Part shown: positions 27,001 to 42,000 of the stretch, piece after piece
Layout: each line of letters begins with the position of its first letter
Position numbering within the stretch: the stretch's first letter is position 1
NCBI RefSeq assembly: GCF_037975245.1
Contig: NC_092573.1
Coordinates: 22,971,265 to 23,035,264, forward strand
Direction: 5' to 3'
DNA from: Apostichopus japonicus
Taxonomy: Eukaryota; Echinodermata; Holothuroidea; Aspidochirotida; Stichopodidae
DNA: 64,000 nucleotides
Program-made: the position numbers and the translations under genes
The notes under the pieces: generated by a model
What the model saw: only the letters and a program-made list of their open reading frames with translations
What the model was told of the DNA's origin: nothing
Databases searched by the model: none

Positions 27001-30000
27001 GCATTGTGGTTTCGATGATGTAACATGAGCAGTTTTCTTCATGAATTTGACGTAATGTATAGTGATGGTGTAAATGTTTACAAGGGTTCAGCATTTGACC
27101 TCTGATGACCCTGAATGACCTCCACCAAAAACAATATGCTTCTTGTACTCAAAGTGGTACTTCTACACACTAAGTACGAAATTGATCTGACCTCTCCTTC
27201 TTGAGATATCGTGTCTTACAAGGTTTTCACAATTTGACCCCTGGTGACCCCAAATGACCTCCACCAAAAAAATAGGCTTCTTGTACTGAATGTGGTACTT
27301 CTACACACTAAGTATGAAGTTGATCTGATTTCCCTTCTTGAGATATCGTGTTTACAAGGTTTTCCCAATTTGACCCCTGGTGACCCCAAATGACCTTTGA
27401 CTCCACCAAAAACAATAGGCTTCTTGTACTGAATGTGGTACTTCTACACATTAAGTATGAAATTGGTCTGACTTTCCCTTCTTGAGATATCGTGTTTACA
27501 AGCTGGGCATCACAAACGCACTCACACTGACGCCATCATGAATGCAAAGGTTACGATTACCATCAAAACCATTCATAATTGTTTCTTTGCTTATAAAACT
27601 TAAAGAGCATGGGATGAGATTCTTCCAAAGCTTAATGAAAACTTTGGAAGAAATTTGAAGAAAAGAATGTCACAAAAGCACTCACAAATACACACCCACA
27701 TACGCCATCATGAATGCAAAGATTACGATTATCATCAAAACCAATCATAATTGTTCCTTTTTTATACTGCTGATATTACTTAAAGAGCATGGGATGAGTT
27801 TCTTCCAAAGCTTAATGAAAACTTTCAATTTGAAGAAAAGAATGTCACAAACGCACTCACACACACACACACATACTTACAAACACACACACATACGCCA
27901 TTATGAATGCAAAGGTTACGATAATCATCCAAACCAATAATAATTGTTTCATTTTTATATAGCTGGTGACTCTGTTCGAACTTCATTTTCAACTCAATCA
28001 AACTTAAATGTTCTAAAGTACAGAAGTTTACACACGAATGTTGCACCAATATAAAATTTACTGAGGCACCTGGTCAATTGGACCGCGAAAAAATGAATGC
28101 ACATTTTACATTAGCAACTCTTAATGCAGAGAGAACAAACATACTGTGAGATGAAATATCCTTTTCAGGATCAGAGATTTAAGCGTCCCAGAAAATTCAA
28201 AGATTGTCTCAACTCAAAACATTTTCTGATCTAAACAATGATTAAAATATTATGTGAAAGTCTCAGAAACAATTCAAGTGCATCTTCCTACCACCAGTGA
28301 TTGTTGTCAAAATGTATGTAAAAAATATGAGACAACAAGGCCTAACATTATGATATTGGAATGCACACATATGATAGCCTATACAACAACCTTCTACACA
28401 GGGGAAAGTAACGTTACAAGTAATTGTTGTGAAACTACTTACTTTGTGTTCATTGAGCACTACAGATGCAAGAATGTTTCCAGACAATCGATAGTGACTA
28501 TTAATTGGTAAAGCATCATTGTCTATTTTTAGCATGAAAATCTCTGTAATGGAGTTTTGGGAACTGTGTATCTTGCAGTTGATCGTGATGATATATTTAT
28601 TTTCAAACAAATTCAATTGATCTGTAAGAGAGGGAGAACTTTTGATTCTTGTCAGAAGAAGTGTGGTTTTTTGAAAAGAAATAAAGATGTTCATTGAAAA
28701 ATGTGTTTTGATATGTTTTCTGTTGACCTAGTTGTGAGTGTACTTGGGGTTTGTTTCTCAACAAAAAAAAGTTTGCGTCCGCTGGACGCAAGCAATTTGA
28801 AGACTTTGCGTTCCAGGACAAAACATTACTTCCCGGACGCAGAATCCTGCGTTCGTAACAATGCTGTGCTCTAGAATTTTTAAAATAGATTTTAACTTTC
28901 TTATGAGTGCTGTAAACAATGCTGCTAAAAATGAGTTCATTAGAAGTGTAAATTGCATACAGAGAAATGACAGACATTCTTTGCATACCAAACTTAACTC
29001 TCTACTTCGAGAAACTACTAGGTATAACATGAGAAACAAAGCAATAACATCAAAATTCAGAATTAATGTGTATAGAAATAGTTTTATTTATGGTGATGCT
29101 ATTTACTTACAAATGGTAATCTGGATAATTTATCTGGATAAAAATCTGGATAATTTATTGTAGACAGCTGCATTTGTACGTTTTGTATATAGATATTTTT
29201 TTTGTGTTTGTTTTTGTACACTAACATTTTAAAATAATATTTTCTTATTACATATTCACTTTTGATGTCCTGTTTATAAATGTTTATATTAACATTGGAA
29301 ATAAATCAATGAAATGAAATGAAATGAGAGGCTATTTTTCAAGAGCAGATTATGCGTAGTGCTATAGCTTGCAGTCGAGTAATCGCAACTTCCAAGTGTA
29401 ATCGCGACTACTGGTGATTAATCGATTAAGACTATCAGCACTAATGCAAGGTACGGTACAACATATACGTATGGAACGCGAAGAGAGTTTGTCGATAGGT
29501 ACGACTTTTGTGCATTGATGAATTCTTTCTTGTCGCACATCAGCAGAAGAATAAAAGTGGGTCGAAAGCAAGAAGGACGACAACACTCAGATAAATACGC
29601 AAGTCTAGGCAACCTTACCAGCCAAGATGGAGCTTTCTTTAGCAAGCCAGTCAGTAAGTTTTCTGTCACCTTGGAAATTAATGAAGAGTATTTTATATCT
29701 ATTCTCCAATATATATATAAATATACTTGAGACACAATGCTCCAGAGCGTCAAGTCCTAACCAGTAACCACTCCAACCTGCAGTGCTCTGTAGCAAGCCA
29801 GACTGTAGATGGTCAGGTACCTTGCAAACAAGTGTTGTTTTAGTTGTTTTTTATAACCTATACGCCAATACAGCAATGATTATGCCAGTGAGATAATATT
29901 GTAGAAGTTCCAGCCTTTCCTGACCGAGCCGTAGAATTTGTTAAGCGAAGCTGGTCGGTGGGTTGACTGTTTGAAAATTTGAAAATTAATGAAGAGCATT

Positions 30001-33000
30001 TTAAACCTATACTCCAATATCTATGCATGTGTCACAGCGATGAATAGCTTCTAGCCGTTAACCCACAAAGCTTGGAGCACTAATTTAGAAGGTGTCAGTC
30101 CGTGGTCCTCCATCGCCAGTGACTTTTAAATAGGGCTCCAATAGTTCCATACATATGGCCCCCCGAGTTAATGTCGAAGAAATTCCAGCCATGACCATGC
30201 TTAGAGCTTCTAAGAACATATATTTCTTTTTAAATAATGTTCAAATAGTGAATATAAGATTGGAAAGGTTAGCTTTGCTTGCACTTCAACTGGCACAGGA
30301 GAGAGTTCTGCCAGCCATCTAGCTTTAAGCACTTAAAGAAGAGATTAACAAGTTTGTATCTGTTGCAGCTTATTCAAATATAAAGTTTGAAGTTATGTTG
30401 CAGATACAAGGTGGTCTGCATGAAGCTGATGGAATAAATAATATACCTCAACAATGTCCATCCCCTCCTTCCCCCACTCCCCCCCGCCCCCTTGTGATGA
30501 CATTTAGTGAGAATAAAGAGTTTGTTGCCCCTAGTGGAACCCGACGGGCTGATAGCCCTTACCAAACGAAGTTGTTGTTTGATCTATTTGCAGGTTATCC
30601 AACTTCTCTTCCAGTCTGGGGTAAAAAAAAATTGCTGGCATCTACAATAAGTTTTTCCACAGGTAGAGATGGAACCCAAATTTTACCAGATTGCTATGAT
30701 TACATAACAGAAAGTCTGCAAATCAGAAAGTTTATTTTAAAGTTAATTTTACCCCTGGACTGTTCTGATACTCAACTTTAAACGTGTTTTCATCGTGCAA
30801 AATTCAGAGCAGTTCATCCATGATTAATTCAAACAAACTAGGACCAGAGATGCCAACCTCTTGACACAAAGAAACAGACTGAATATCCTAAAAAAATCAG
30901 ATTTTGGAGAGAATAATCAGATTTTCACGAAAACTCGACACTACCATTGGCCCGGGGCCAGTAAAATGTCAGAAAAATGTTTTACTGGTAAGAACGGGCA
31001 AGTAGAATGTTTGCTTTTTTCATTAACATTTAATGAGAAAATTGTGAAGCTGCCGATTCTGTGTATTTCCCGCCCATGTAGGCTTGTTGTTCAACGTGTT
31101 TGTCGGGGTTTGGGGGGTTACTTGTACATGTTTCTATGCGATTCCGCTTTCTTTAAAAGAAAAGGGGGGAGGGGGTAGGGGGATCCCATTAGTTAAGGAA
31201 AAAACAGGAATGCAGTGTTTTCCAAAGGTTGCTATGGAGCCATATTGAACTTGGCTTACAGTGCATTTGGGATTTAGTTTAATATACTATTTTGCCTGAA
31301 AAAAGAATTTTTATTTCTGGGATTAACATTCTCACCTGGGCTCTCAGAGCGGTGATCTCGGAGTCCTTATCGTCTTGACTGCTCTTGATCTCGCGCAGTT
31401 CATCATGGCATTTCGTGTACTGGTTTCGGTATCTTTCTGCGATAGTCTTCAGATCGTTGAGCTGTCGAGACATTGTTATTTGCACAACGTTAAATGGAAT
31501 TTTTTTTTTTTAAAGAATGGAGGAAATAGTCGATCGGGTATTGAAGGAATTTTAGTAATGAGGTATTCCTGCCAAAGTCTTGCCTCCGACAGCAAATAAT
31601 CATTTGCCAAGTTCCTACCTAATATTACTTATTCTTGCAGAGAAATATATCTGTAAAGCCAGTTCACTTAATGTAGCTGGTTGGGTTGTCACAACCACAT
31701 TTGAGCTTCCACACAGATTCACTCCCAGTTACTTTACCGATGTTTGTACAAAGTTTCAACAGATTCCTTATCATATATTCATGAACAATTGCCTTTAGCT
31801 AACAGCTGGCTCCATCAGTTAATGAGAGCCACCATTTAAGCTTCTGGTATTCCAACTGTTCTGCTTTGTAACCACAATTTTCACCTTCCTCATTTTGGCG
31901 ACCCTTCAGTCTTGGAGTTGTGGCCTGGGGATGGGATCTACTGTGAGCAATTGTTCCTCTCCTTCCCTCTCCTCTAAATTTGTATGTGATTAAGGTTGAT
32001 TAGTTGCAAAATGGTAAGCATTGCAACTTTTTGAAAGTAATCTATGTTCAAGATTCTTCCAATTTTATTTGTTAACACAAATTTCAGCATACTTCTCTCC
32101 CTTCTGATTTTGTTTTGGGGGGGGGGTCTAAAAAAGGGGTCGCTTTGAATATCAGGAATTTAAGCTTCTGTTCTTTTTTCCCCTTAGTAAGCTAGATCTA
32201 GATCTAAAACCAAGTGTGGACTGTCTCAAGTTTAAATTCGGACGTTCCTTTCGACCAGCCACAGTAATTTCTCAAGATTTTAGGCATTTGTCATGACAAT
32301 GAGAACACGAATTCAAAAGACTCAAAGGGAACATCTTTTCAAAGAAAAAAATGCACTTGAAAAATTGCGATCGTGCCAATGTGAACGACCAGCGGCTTTA
32401 TGTTGCAATTCTATTTCTACTGCGTGTCCTTCATCGGTCACATTTCTTAGCAACTGACGAACAAAAAACCGACAAGGGAAATGTTGCTCTCTTTAGATAT
32501 ATTTACATCAGGATAGTAGACCAAACCAGGATGTTCAATCCATCTAAAAGTCAGTGCCACGGCTAAGTGGATAACAGCAATGGAAACTACCTCTAGGCAA
32601 CAACATCTCGTATCTGGGATATTATACGTTTCATGCGATAACCACTAAAAGGGTAAAGGAGGGCTCTCCAATGGAGTCTGGATAATAGCAGGCAAGGACT
32701 CAACTTTGCGGATAGTTCAATTACAAACCGCGTTGCTATACAAACGCCAATCAAAAACACTGTTTCCAGCGTTGTATGAAGAAGTATATGAAACCCTTTA
32801 AACCCCTTCATGGGAATGCGAACACTCAGTTATTTTCCTTCGCAATTTTCGTTTTTTTGTCTTAAAATATTATCTTACAGATCATTATTAATTTCAGTAT
32901 TCGTTACCTTGCTGGTGTAGAGGTTTTCGGTCTCTGATCGGAACATGTCGGCCTGCTCGTTGTGTTGGTCGCGAAGCTCCTGGAGGCTGTCCAAGAGGCT

Positions 33001-36000
33001 GGTGTTGATGTCACCTCCCAAGTCCATGCTCGAAAAGTCGACGGTCTGCTTGATGCTGTGCTCCTTCAATTCCTGAGCAAACAAAAGCAAAAGAAACTTA
33101 TAGAAAATAGTCTTTCAAGACCAGCAAATCCCACAAAAGCCCTAAGTCAAACAAGCTCCATCATATACTAGATAGTGTGTACTGTAGGTGATAGGAAAAT
33201 TCTGAGAGATGACATGTTTTTTAAAGAGCAAAACATATTGAGTGAGAAACACTTCAAAATTTCATTCCCCAAAATCTGGTGTGTACATCAGACTTGGGAG
33301 GGTACCACTGTGACAAACCGTCAAATCGGCCTCGTTCACATAATTTGAGAACCCATGGTGGACCGGGATCTCATTTTCCCTTGAGGTCATGAAACCGACC
33401 CAATACGCGGCCATATTTGACAACTAGCGGTGGATCAAAGTTATATATAAACAAGCAAAATGGCAGAGGGCCAAAACTGTCACGACCGTTTACAGATCAA
33501 TTATATAGCTAGTTATACTACTACAGTGCGCCTCCACCACCAGTGTTTGTGCAGCAGTGGTGAGGGCAGAGTAACCAGAGATCTCAGGTCGCACGATCCC
33601 ACAGGAAGTCACGCTACAATCTTTATAGACGTTTGGGGTCAAGATCCTCCCCGAATGGGGAAAACATGGTTTTGGGGGATCTGATTTTGTGTACAAGACC
33701 CACATCTGTTTACCTCCTTGTAAAGTTGCTCCTTGAAGGCCAGTTCCTCCTTCAGGCTCTGGAGACGGTTCTCGAGGTCGACACGTACCACGGTCTCCTC
33801 TTCAACCTGAAAGACAAAAGGAATAAAGTAGAGACAAAACTTAAAGCAAATCATTACTTTAATACAGAATTTGAAGAGAGATCACAAGTTTCAACCTAAC
33901 GTGCCACATGAATGCAGAACTTGAAAACAGGTAACCGTATTATCTCATCACAGCAGAAGTGGGTCCGTGGAGCACTTTAGAAAGAGCACTATCTGGAGCA
34001 GATGTGGAGGGAGACGGGGTAAGAGAGGAGTGATGTACATCACAAGTTTCAACGTAACATATGACATGAACACAGAACATGAAGATAGGTATCATTTGAT
34101 CAAAAGTTTCAACCCTTATGTATAACATGAGCATGGAACTTACAGATAGGTATCATTTGATCAAGTTTCAACTTTGAACATGGAACTTGAAGATAGGTAC
34201 CATTTGATCAAAAGTTTCAACACAGCATATCACATGAACACATGACTCGAAGATCGGTATCAACCACATGAACACATATGAAAATGATAGAAAAGTTCAC
34301 TGCGGGTGAAAACACATTCAGGTCTGTCAAAGGAGAAATATAAATACACTCTCCGCCATGCGGTATTTAATTGGCCAAAAAAACTGACTGGCTTAATAGA
34401 GTAACATGAAACAGTTTAAATTTACGAATCTCCCATAGTTTTTCCTATGCTGTGACAGCTGTGTTATATACCTAGCAAACTGGTCTTTAGGTATTTTATG
34501 GGCTTAGTGCATAATTTAGCCTTGTCAAACTGGGTTCTTAACAGCTAAAATGTTAGAAAGTTGTCAATATAGGTTGACTGACAGGAGGAACACACTTCAG
34601 CATACATTATTTTCTTTATGAAGGAAAACAAATGCGTTTAGTCACTATGAACACGTCAGGCAGAATGAGACCTTTCAAAAGTCTAAAAAAAAGCAATTAT
34701 TGAGTAGTTGTAGCACATCCGATGTTTAAACAATTCCCAAAGCTAAAAGTTGAAAGAAAACTTACTGCTCCATCCTTTTCTGTGTCTTGTTCTGAAGTTT
34801 TGTCCATATTTGACCTTACCAACAATATGATATTTACCACAAATTACCACCAATGGATCGACAGATACAGTATATACACTTGCACCGATACACTCTACAA
34901 CCAAGACTCGCTTTCACATGGCAAAACGAGCTCCGCTACACGATTACATAACACTCTGTATTTGAAGAATCCTGGGGAATGTCTAAAAGCCCATGAACAA
35001 ACAAAAAAAGAGGCCTAGGGAGCAAACATTGGCTACAATAAGTCCACTTTAACTAGTACCATTGTAGAACTTTGCTTTTCAGTTAAATCCATTGACCAAA
35101 ACAGAATCAGTGTTGTAATGGCAAGGTTGTTTTGGATGTAGAGAGATTGTTTTCGTGAACCAGCTGGTGATGTTCTCTTAAAGAGTAAAAAAAACCAGGG
35201 GTGGACCAAGGACGGTCATTATTCATTCGGAAGGCCAAACTTTAGATGGAGCTTATCCCTGGTGTCTGTCTCTTTTATAGTTTATAATCTCACTGCAAGG
35301 TCACCACTGACCCTATACAGTAGGTGGAGGAGATCTCCATTAAGACTATTTGTTGGGTGGCCCTTATAAGTCTCAGTACGTGTGTCTGCTGATGAATTTT
35401 GGAAAACAAACTTCCGAAGTAGGTTCAATGTTTCTTTTTCTAGATGCACTCTGACCACGTGGGTTTAATGAAAGAAATTTATTTCTGTTGCCCTTACTGT
35501 ATGGCGCGAATGATTTACAGTAAAATCACTGCGACCACCCATGCCAGCATATTCATTACACAAATGTAAACAAAATAGTCCACACATGGGGCCATATCAA
35601 GATTTTAACGCAATCCTATACTAGTTTCATCCACCTTTTAAAAAGACCTGTTTCCTATTTGTTCAAGAATATCTTTAAATATGTCAAGAAATTCATGAGG
35701 CGAAGAAGAACGTAGAGGGAGGTACACAACTCTGACAATGAGTTTTGTATTTGCCAGATGTTTCACAAAACACAGGTATCTTTGATGTGTAAATGATTGT
35801 AGATGTAGTTGTGTTGACATGGAGGCGAACACAACCAACGATGTTCTGAGAAGGATCTTTGTGCACAAAGGTGAAAGAGACTAAAATGTTTTCTGATGAG
35901 AGCATTTCTCCACAAACTATTTTTTTATATTTTTAAAGTCAACTGGGTTTGTTTCAATCACAGATTTTGTAAAAGAAACCAGTATATTTTCAGTATTTTA

Positions 36001-39000
36001 TGATCAGTAAAATCCATGAATCATAAAAATGTCAGTGACAGCCTGATAGGTCAGAATTAAGGTTTTATTCTCTGCATAATAAATCAGCAGTCCATGGCTG
36101 TTTCCCACCCACCACCGCCCCCCCTGATTGGCCCATTTTGTTAGATGTATGGTACACTTCTTCTACACTAGTGCATTGTTGTATGAAACTGTTTTGTTTT
36201 GAGCTTTGAATTCAAACCATACCATAGCTTCCATAGACTCTGATGTGTAACTTGACTAAAGTAAGTTGTAAGTCACACCGATTAACAATTTCCTATTCGG
36301 AGTTCAGTAGTGACCATTCCTATTGGTCACGATTCGGTTTTGAAGTCCAGTATACGACGTAGGAAGAAGGCAGAGTAAGGTTTACTCCCCCCCCCCCTAT
36401 TAATAACTTCTTAACATTGATCTGATGTACTCTTTGATCAGAGCTTGGGTACTGGGACTAAATTTCTAAGATAGTTGTCGATGAGAAACAAAGTCAATCT
36501 CACACATTAACAACAAAACATGGTAAATGCTCATGACATTCCAACACACTTAAATATTTCCATGTTTCCCTGGAGAATTTTTCAAGTTATGCTGTATTCT
36601 TCATAATTTTACACCATACGAACATTTTTTTGGGGGGAGTGGTTCAAGCACTCAATTTATACAGATTATTTTACTTTTGGCAGTTTTATTTCCTGCACAC
36701 AATTCAAGGAACTTTAATCTCTGAGTCACACAAATTTTCAGAAAATCAAGCCTTGTATATCCCACAGGAGGTTTTCTCTGATATGATTTACAAGGAAACA
36801 GGAAGTAGAATCCTACATACACAGGAAGTGATATCACAGTTTGTCCACACAACAATGTTGTGTACAGGAAGTCATTGGAGCATCAGGTATCTATACTACA
36901 TTCCAATCTGTCTATATTCAAGCCATCAAACCAAGTGTGATCATGTTTAAGATGAGGTAGGCTACACTCTTGTCAGTAAGAATAATTAAAAAAATTAAAA
37001 AGGCCACATAAACTAAAACAGCTTGGGGTCTGAGAGGAATTGCATTAGTATCTGAAAGGGTGAGGGGGGGGGGGGGGGGGAAGGTGCTGGTTGGACAGAT
37101 ATGGCAATAAAGGTGAATGACAACTTAGGTAGTAACTTAGTCAGTACAGCATAGCAAACTGCTACATATGCAAGATTTTACCCAAACGTAGTTTTGGGCA
37201 CAGATTCAAATGAAATTCACTATTGCTCTTCATGTAGCTTATATATCCGACTATTGCTCACAATAACCGATCAGTTTCATGCTGCAGTTTATCCATTGAC
37301 ATTCACAACCCCTGAGCTGTTGTTTGTAGTATTCAACATCTCAGAAACATCCCCTCAAACCCCCGCTTTCCCCGTCCCCCCACTTTCTCCACTCAAGGGG
37401 CAAAGCAATTTCATACTTGCTATGACTCGGAATGTGTACCTGTTTCTTAGCAACCAGCAGTTGCTTATCCTTCTTTTCGAGCTCTTTGCGTAAATCGTTG
37501 AGCTGGTCCTCCAGGTTCCTCTTCTCGTTAGCCAAGGCACGGTTGCGGCCATCTTTCTCGGCCAGAGAAGATTCCAGTCCACCGATCCTGTGGTTTGCTG
37601 CATTCAGATCCTTCTCGAGCTTCTTGACCCTTCAGAAACGCATTGATAGAAAAGAATATATACCTCAATCGTTGCAAACAAATCTGACGGAGCGGCAAAC
37701 GGTTTAGGTTTTGAGGACGAATAAACCTGTCTAAAAGTATGATTAACTTAAGACATATATTTATGGAAAGCTTGGATTCAACTTCCCTGAAATGTAAGTC
37801 ATCCTTACTGTAAGAGGATACCATTATCAGGGTCGAAAAAAAAAGAAAAAAAACCTTCAGTACCAGCAATTTAACAAGACAATTACGATCTTCCATCATC
37901 CATGACAACCTGATGAGAAATTCTACAAGAAGTTAAGTGTCAAGTGTCAGCACAACGCAAAACCATGATCCTAATTTTATATGAATTAACTCCACTTGCA
38001 AATGGAATAAATGGTATTTTAACTGAATCCAACACCAGAGCATCACAGATAAGACTTTCCTTTGCATTCAGTAGTGAAGCTAAGCTGACATCAACCAAAT
38101 CACCACAAAATTAGCAATCATTTTGGGGGGTTTTGGTCAAATTAGTTTACTCAAAATCTTCTGTACACAACAGACAGCTTTTCAAAGTGCCAGCTAACTG
38201 AGTTAAATGGGTGGGGTTGCTATGCAACCACTTGTTTTATGGAATGCTTACTTGCCAAGGGTCAACCCCCTGGGCTCAGTAGGGTTACTCTCAGCTCCTG
38301 ACACAAACAAATAGATCTACTGTATGGGTTCACCAACTCACCATCAAATGACATGTTTGGAGAAGGCCTGGTATTAAACAGGGTTGTAAATGGGCTTGGC
38401 TATTTGTGTTACCTTGGAACAAGGTATATTTATTGCTCACATGTAAATTTACTTACTAAGCAATGGGACAGTTTACAGTCAAACTAAAACTTGGGTTGAG
38501 GGTGAATTTCAGTTGGCAGGAGCCCTACTAGTCACACACATGCCTGTCCGGTCGATGAAGCTAGCGATCAATGAGAATTGAGAAATTTAATTGAGCTATG
38601 CTACCACCATGACAAGTCTAAACATTCTAAGCTTCTGTGGTTGATATCAATCATGCTTTCAACAATGTACTTCTAAGCAGAAATCGTGTAATGTGGGGAA
38701 ATTATTGCACACAGCATAGAATTTTAAGTTACTTGCTCGAATTATATATGGCAGAAATATACACATTTAGGTACGACATAAATTACTTTGCTACGTAAAA
38801 TTTGAACACTGAGTTACATCGTGTGATTGATACTGGTATGAAGTATATGGGTATATGGCTATCTTTATCACTCGCTCGTTCATCTTATTTTAGTGAAAGA
38901 GAATTGACAGTGTCTTAAAAGTTTGGTCAATTGCTATTTTATTTTGAGTGACATGTGGTAGGTTTGTTAAAACGGTCAGCCAAATGCAACAACCTTTATT

Positions 39001-42000
39001 TATTTTATATTTGTAAATCATCCTCCCTACTACACTGAGGCTACTCTAGACCTCACACAATGCACTTGGGTTTTATACTGCTGTCTTTTGTTCTTTACCC
39101 TACTACCACGATCACCACACCCTGTCAATACTGTACAGGTAGGTCTATATCAGGACATAGAACAGTAGAAAACACTTCCATTGACCGTTTCTTCTTTTTC
39201 AAGGCTATCAGTGGTGATGTTGACCTTCAACTGACCTCATTAGAAAGAGATACCCCTAAAGAGAAAACTGCATGAGGCTTGTGTCAACATTATCAGAGAG
39301 GTCTGAGTAACTAGTACTGTAATAATAAGCGTTAAATGTTGGCCGGTGTAAGTAAAGAGGAGATGGGAAATGGCTGAGGATATCTTGATCTACTCATGAG
39401 AGGAAAAACTTTTTAGATGAAAAGGAAAATGTGAATATGTGATGCTTTTGATCAGACACAGGATTATGAAATATGAGATTGAATTTAAAATCAGTTAGAT
39501 TGACAAATGACTCATACACACTACAAAGCAATTTTGCAGTATTAGAGGATATTAATTATACATGTTTAAAGGTCTATTACAGATATTGCAGATCTTTTCA
39601 GTTTTATTGGTGATCAAAATTTGCATTTAGGGAAGGAGATATGTTCCAATTCCCAGATCATCATCTGTCTGTGTAAAAATTGGTTTTTAACCACATTCTT
39701 ACATTTACAAGTGTAGCAAATTATGAAACAATGTGGCTGTCACTTTGCTACGAACTAGACGATTGGACACTGACACTGTATTTAAAGAAATAAAATATAT
39801 TTTACACTCCCAGGCCAATGGTTGAATATACCAATGCACTTAAGGTGGACACCACATCCTAAATTATTTCTTGAGGCTTGTTCTACATGCCATTAGTCAT
39901 AATTTAAAAAAAAAACTTACAACAATTTAAGGAGTTTTGAGACAAGGTTGCTGTTATTGCTACCAATTTTTTTTACAGTTTTCATACTTTTTTATCGACA
40001 CCAGTTGGGAGTGGAAGAAAGATGCTTTGTCAACTTTTAAATTTTCATTTACGTAACAAGATCGCAGTGTAATGGAGTAATTGTAAATTACTGTCCCATT
40101 CTGCAGCTAAAACACAAGATAAATAATTGGTAAAATGTACAAAGTCGCGTTCATTGAGTAGCAGCTCAAAGTTGCTGGGAGGTTCTGCATAGGCTTAGGA
40201 CTCGCGCACACCTACCTACTGTATAGTACTGCATGATATATGCCTACGCAGGAGCAAGTTTTTAAATACAGGTTATGAAAGTGTTGATCAATGGGGTTAA
40301 ATTGCATTCTTTTAAAAGTGAATATTTTGTGAATGTAGTCTGCAGGAAGTTACAATGTTACTTAATATACTGTATGACTATAAAGTAGCCCTCACAAAAA
40401 ACACAAAAAATAGCTCTCGCACAGGCATTCACAGAGGCAATTTTAGTCACAAATTTCCCCTTAATAATCTTTTAAATCTGACCACGTATGCCACCCAATC
40501 TAAGAGCAGTTATCAATAAAACTCAACAAACAGCCTCTGGTTCAGTCACCCTGTAATCTATTGAGCAAATATAGCTCCTCATCAATTTGTCCAGTAGCAC
40601 CAACTGTGGGAACCGCTCACATGACCATTATCAGTATTTGCTCTGCCATTAGTTCCTACTCTACTGGGCGAGCAAAACAATCTTTGACACAGTAAGTTGA
40701 AAGATAACCAGTATTAATGTCATCCACAGGTGATAAAACTAGACTACTGACTGGCTTATCTATACATGTGAGCATCGTGGTGATGGTGGTTGGAGGGTGG
40801 GGGGGGGGTCTTGAAGACCTTAATATGAAGTCCATTCTATCAGTACTATATTTCTGCCATTTTAACATTGCTAAATCTCTTGCATGTAGTGTTAGGGACA
40901 AGGAAAATATTTTCAATGACTTCAAATGATAATAGCTTGAGCCATTATTCTATCAAACACATTAGTAGATCTAGTAGTTAGGGATGCATTAGTTTTTACA
41001 GTTAATTTTTATTGTTTAAAAATGTGAACTTTATGAGTGTTTCCCATAACCGCCAAACAGTACAATACATGAGAAAGTTCATATTTTCTGCCAAATTTTT
41101 AATGAATACTTCCCAAGTCTTCTATTTTTTTTTTTCATAAACAATTATTCAACCCATGAAGTTTAGGATTAATTAATTAACTCTGAATATCACGTTATCA
41201 GTATTAGGAAAAAGACTATTTGCAGGCTCCAAAAATGCCAGACTAAAGCAGAATCTGATTCAGTTGCAAATATAAACTTTCTTCATAAATATTCCAATCA
41301 TCTCATTATATTCCCATCAAAATTAATTCATTAAGACAACAAACATGTCCCCTGGTTCTTACCACTATTTCTTTACACATGTGACATGTATGATAAAATA
41401 TTAAGATGCCATGTTACCTAGGCTATAACTAGCATTAGACCTTTTCTTTGTAAATTAAATTCTTCCAGGTCTGTTTTAACAACCAATTGAAGGGCAAATC
41501 ATAGAAATGGGGGAGTAACAGGTCCTCCTACTAAAATCTAGCTATGTATACAACTATGGTAGGTTTAGGCTGACCTAAATTTGAGTTCACCTTGATCAAT
41601 TCTGTTCTAGCCTAGGCCAAGTGTTACCTGGACAAATAATTTTTAATATTATAACTTCACATCAGGACTAACTTCTAGTCTAGTACTATGCCTGCTACTG
41701 ACTCAGAATTGTTGTGTACTATTAATATGTTGCTTAAATTAGGCTATGTCTCACTTTAAAACAATAGAAATAAAATAAGGCCTACTCAGAAAGTCAGAGG
41801 GCAATGTTAGTTGTTTCAAATATTTGAATCCTGAAACTGGGAAATTTGATTGACGACAAGGCAAGTAGGCTTCGAATGGCAGACATACAGTAGAATCTGA
41901 GATGCTTCAGTGACTTCATTGTGTTTCATTTTCAGTTAGGCTAGTCTTGTACCTCATTGTGAACGTTATGATATTGATTGCTTTCCTTTTTACAGAAATT

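Noticed and set aside
28263-28694. 143-codon minus-strand ORF in lamin intron 5
   Set aside because: Composition is intron-like, no domain is seen, and it lies within a long intron full of repeats.
30395-30781. 128-codon plus-strand ORF in lamin intron 5
   Set aside because: Contains a poly-Pro stretch from a C-run and no recognisable motif; nothing suggests splicing or a start context of note.
37064-37081. G-run (18 bases) as a G-quadruplex regulatory site
   Set aside because: A simple homopolymer in an intron; many similar G/C runs occur in this window and are likely slippage products.
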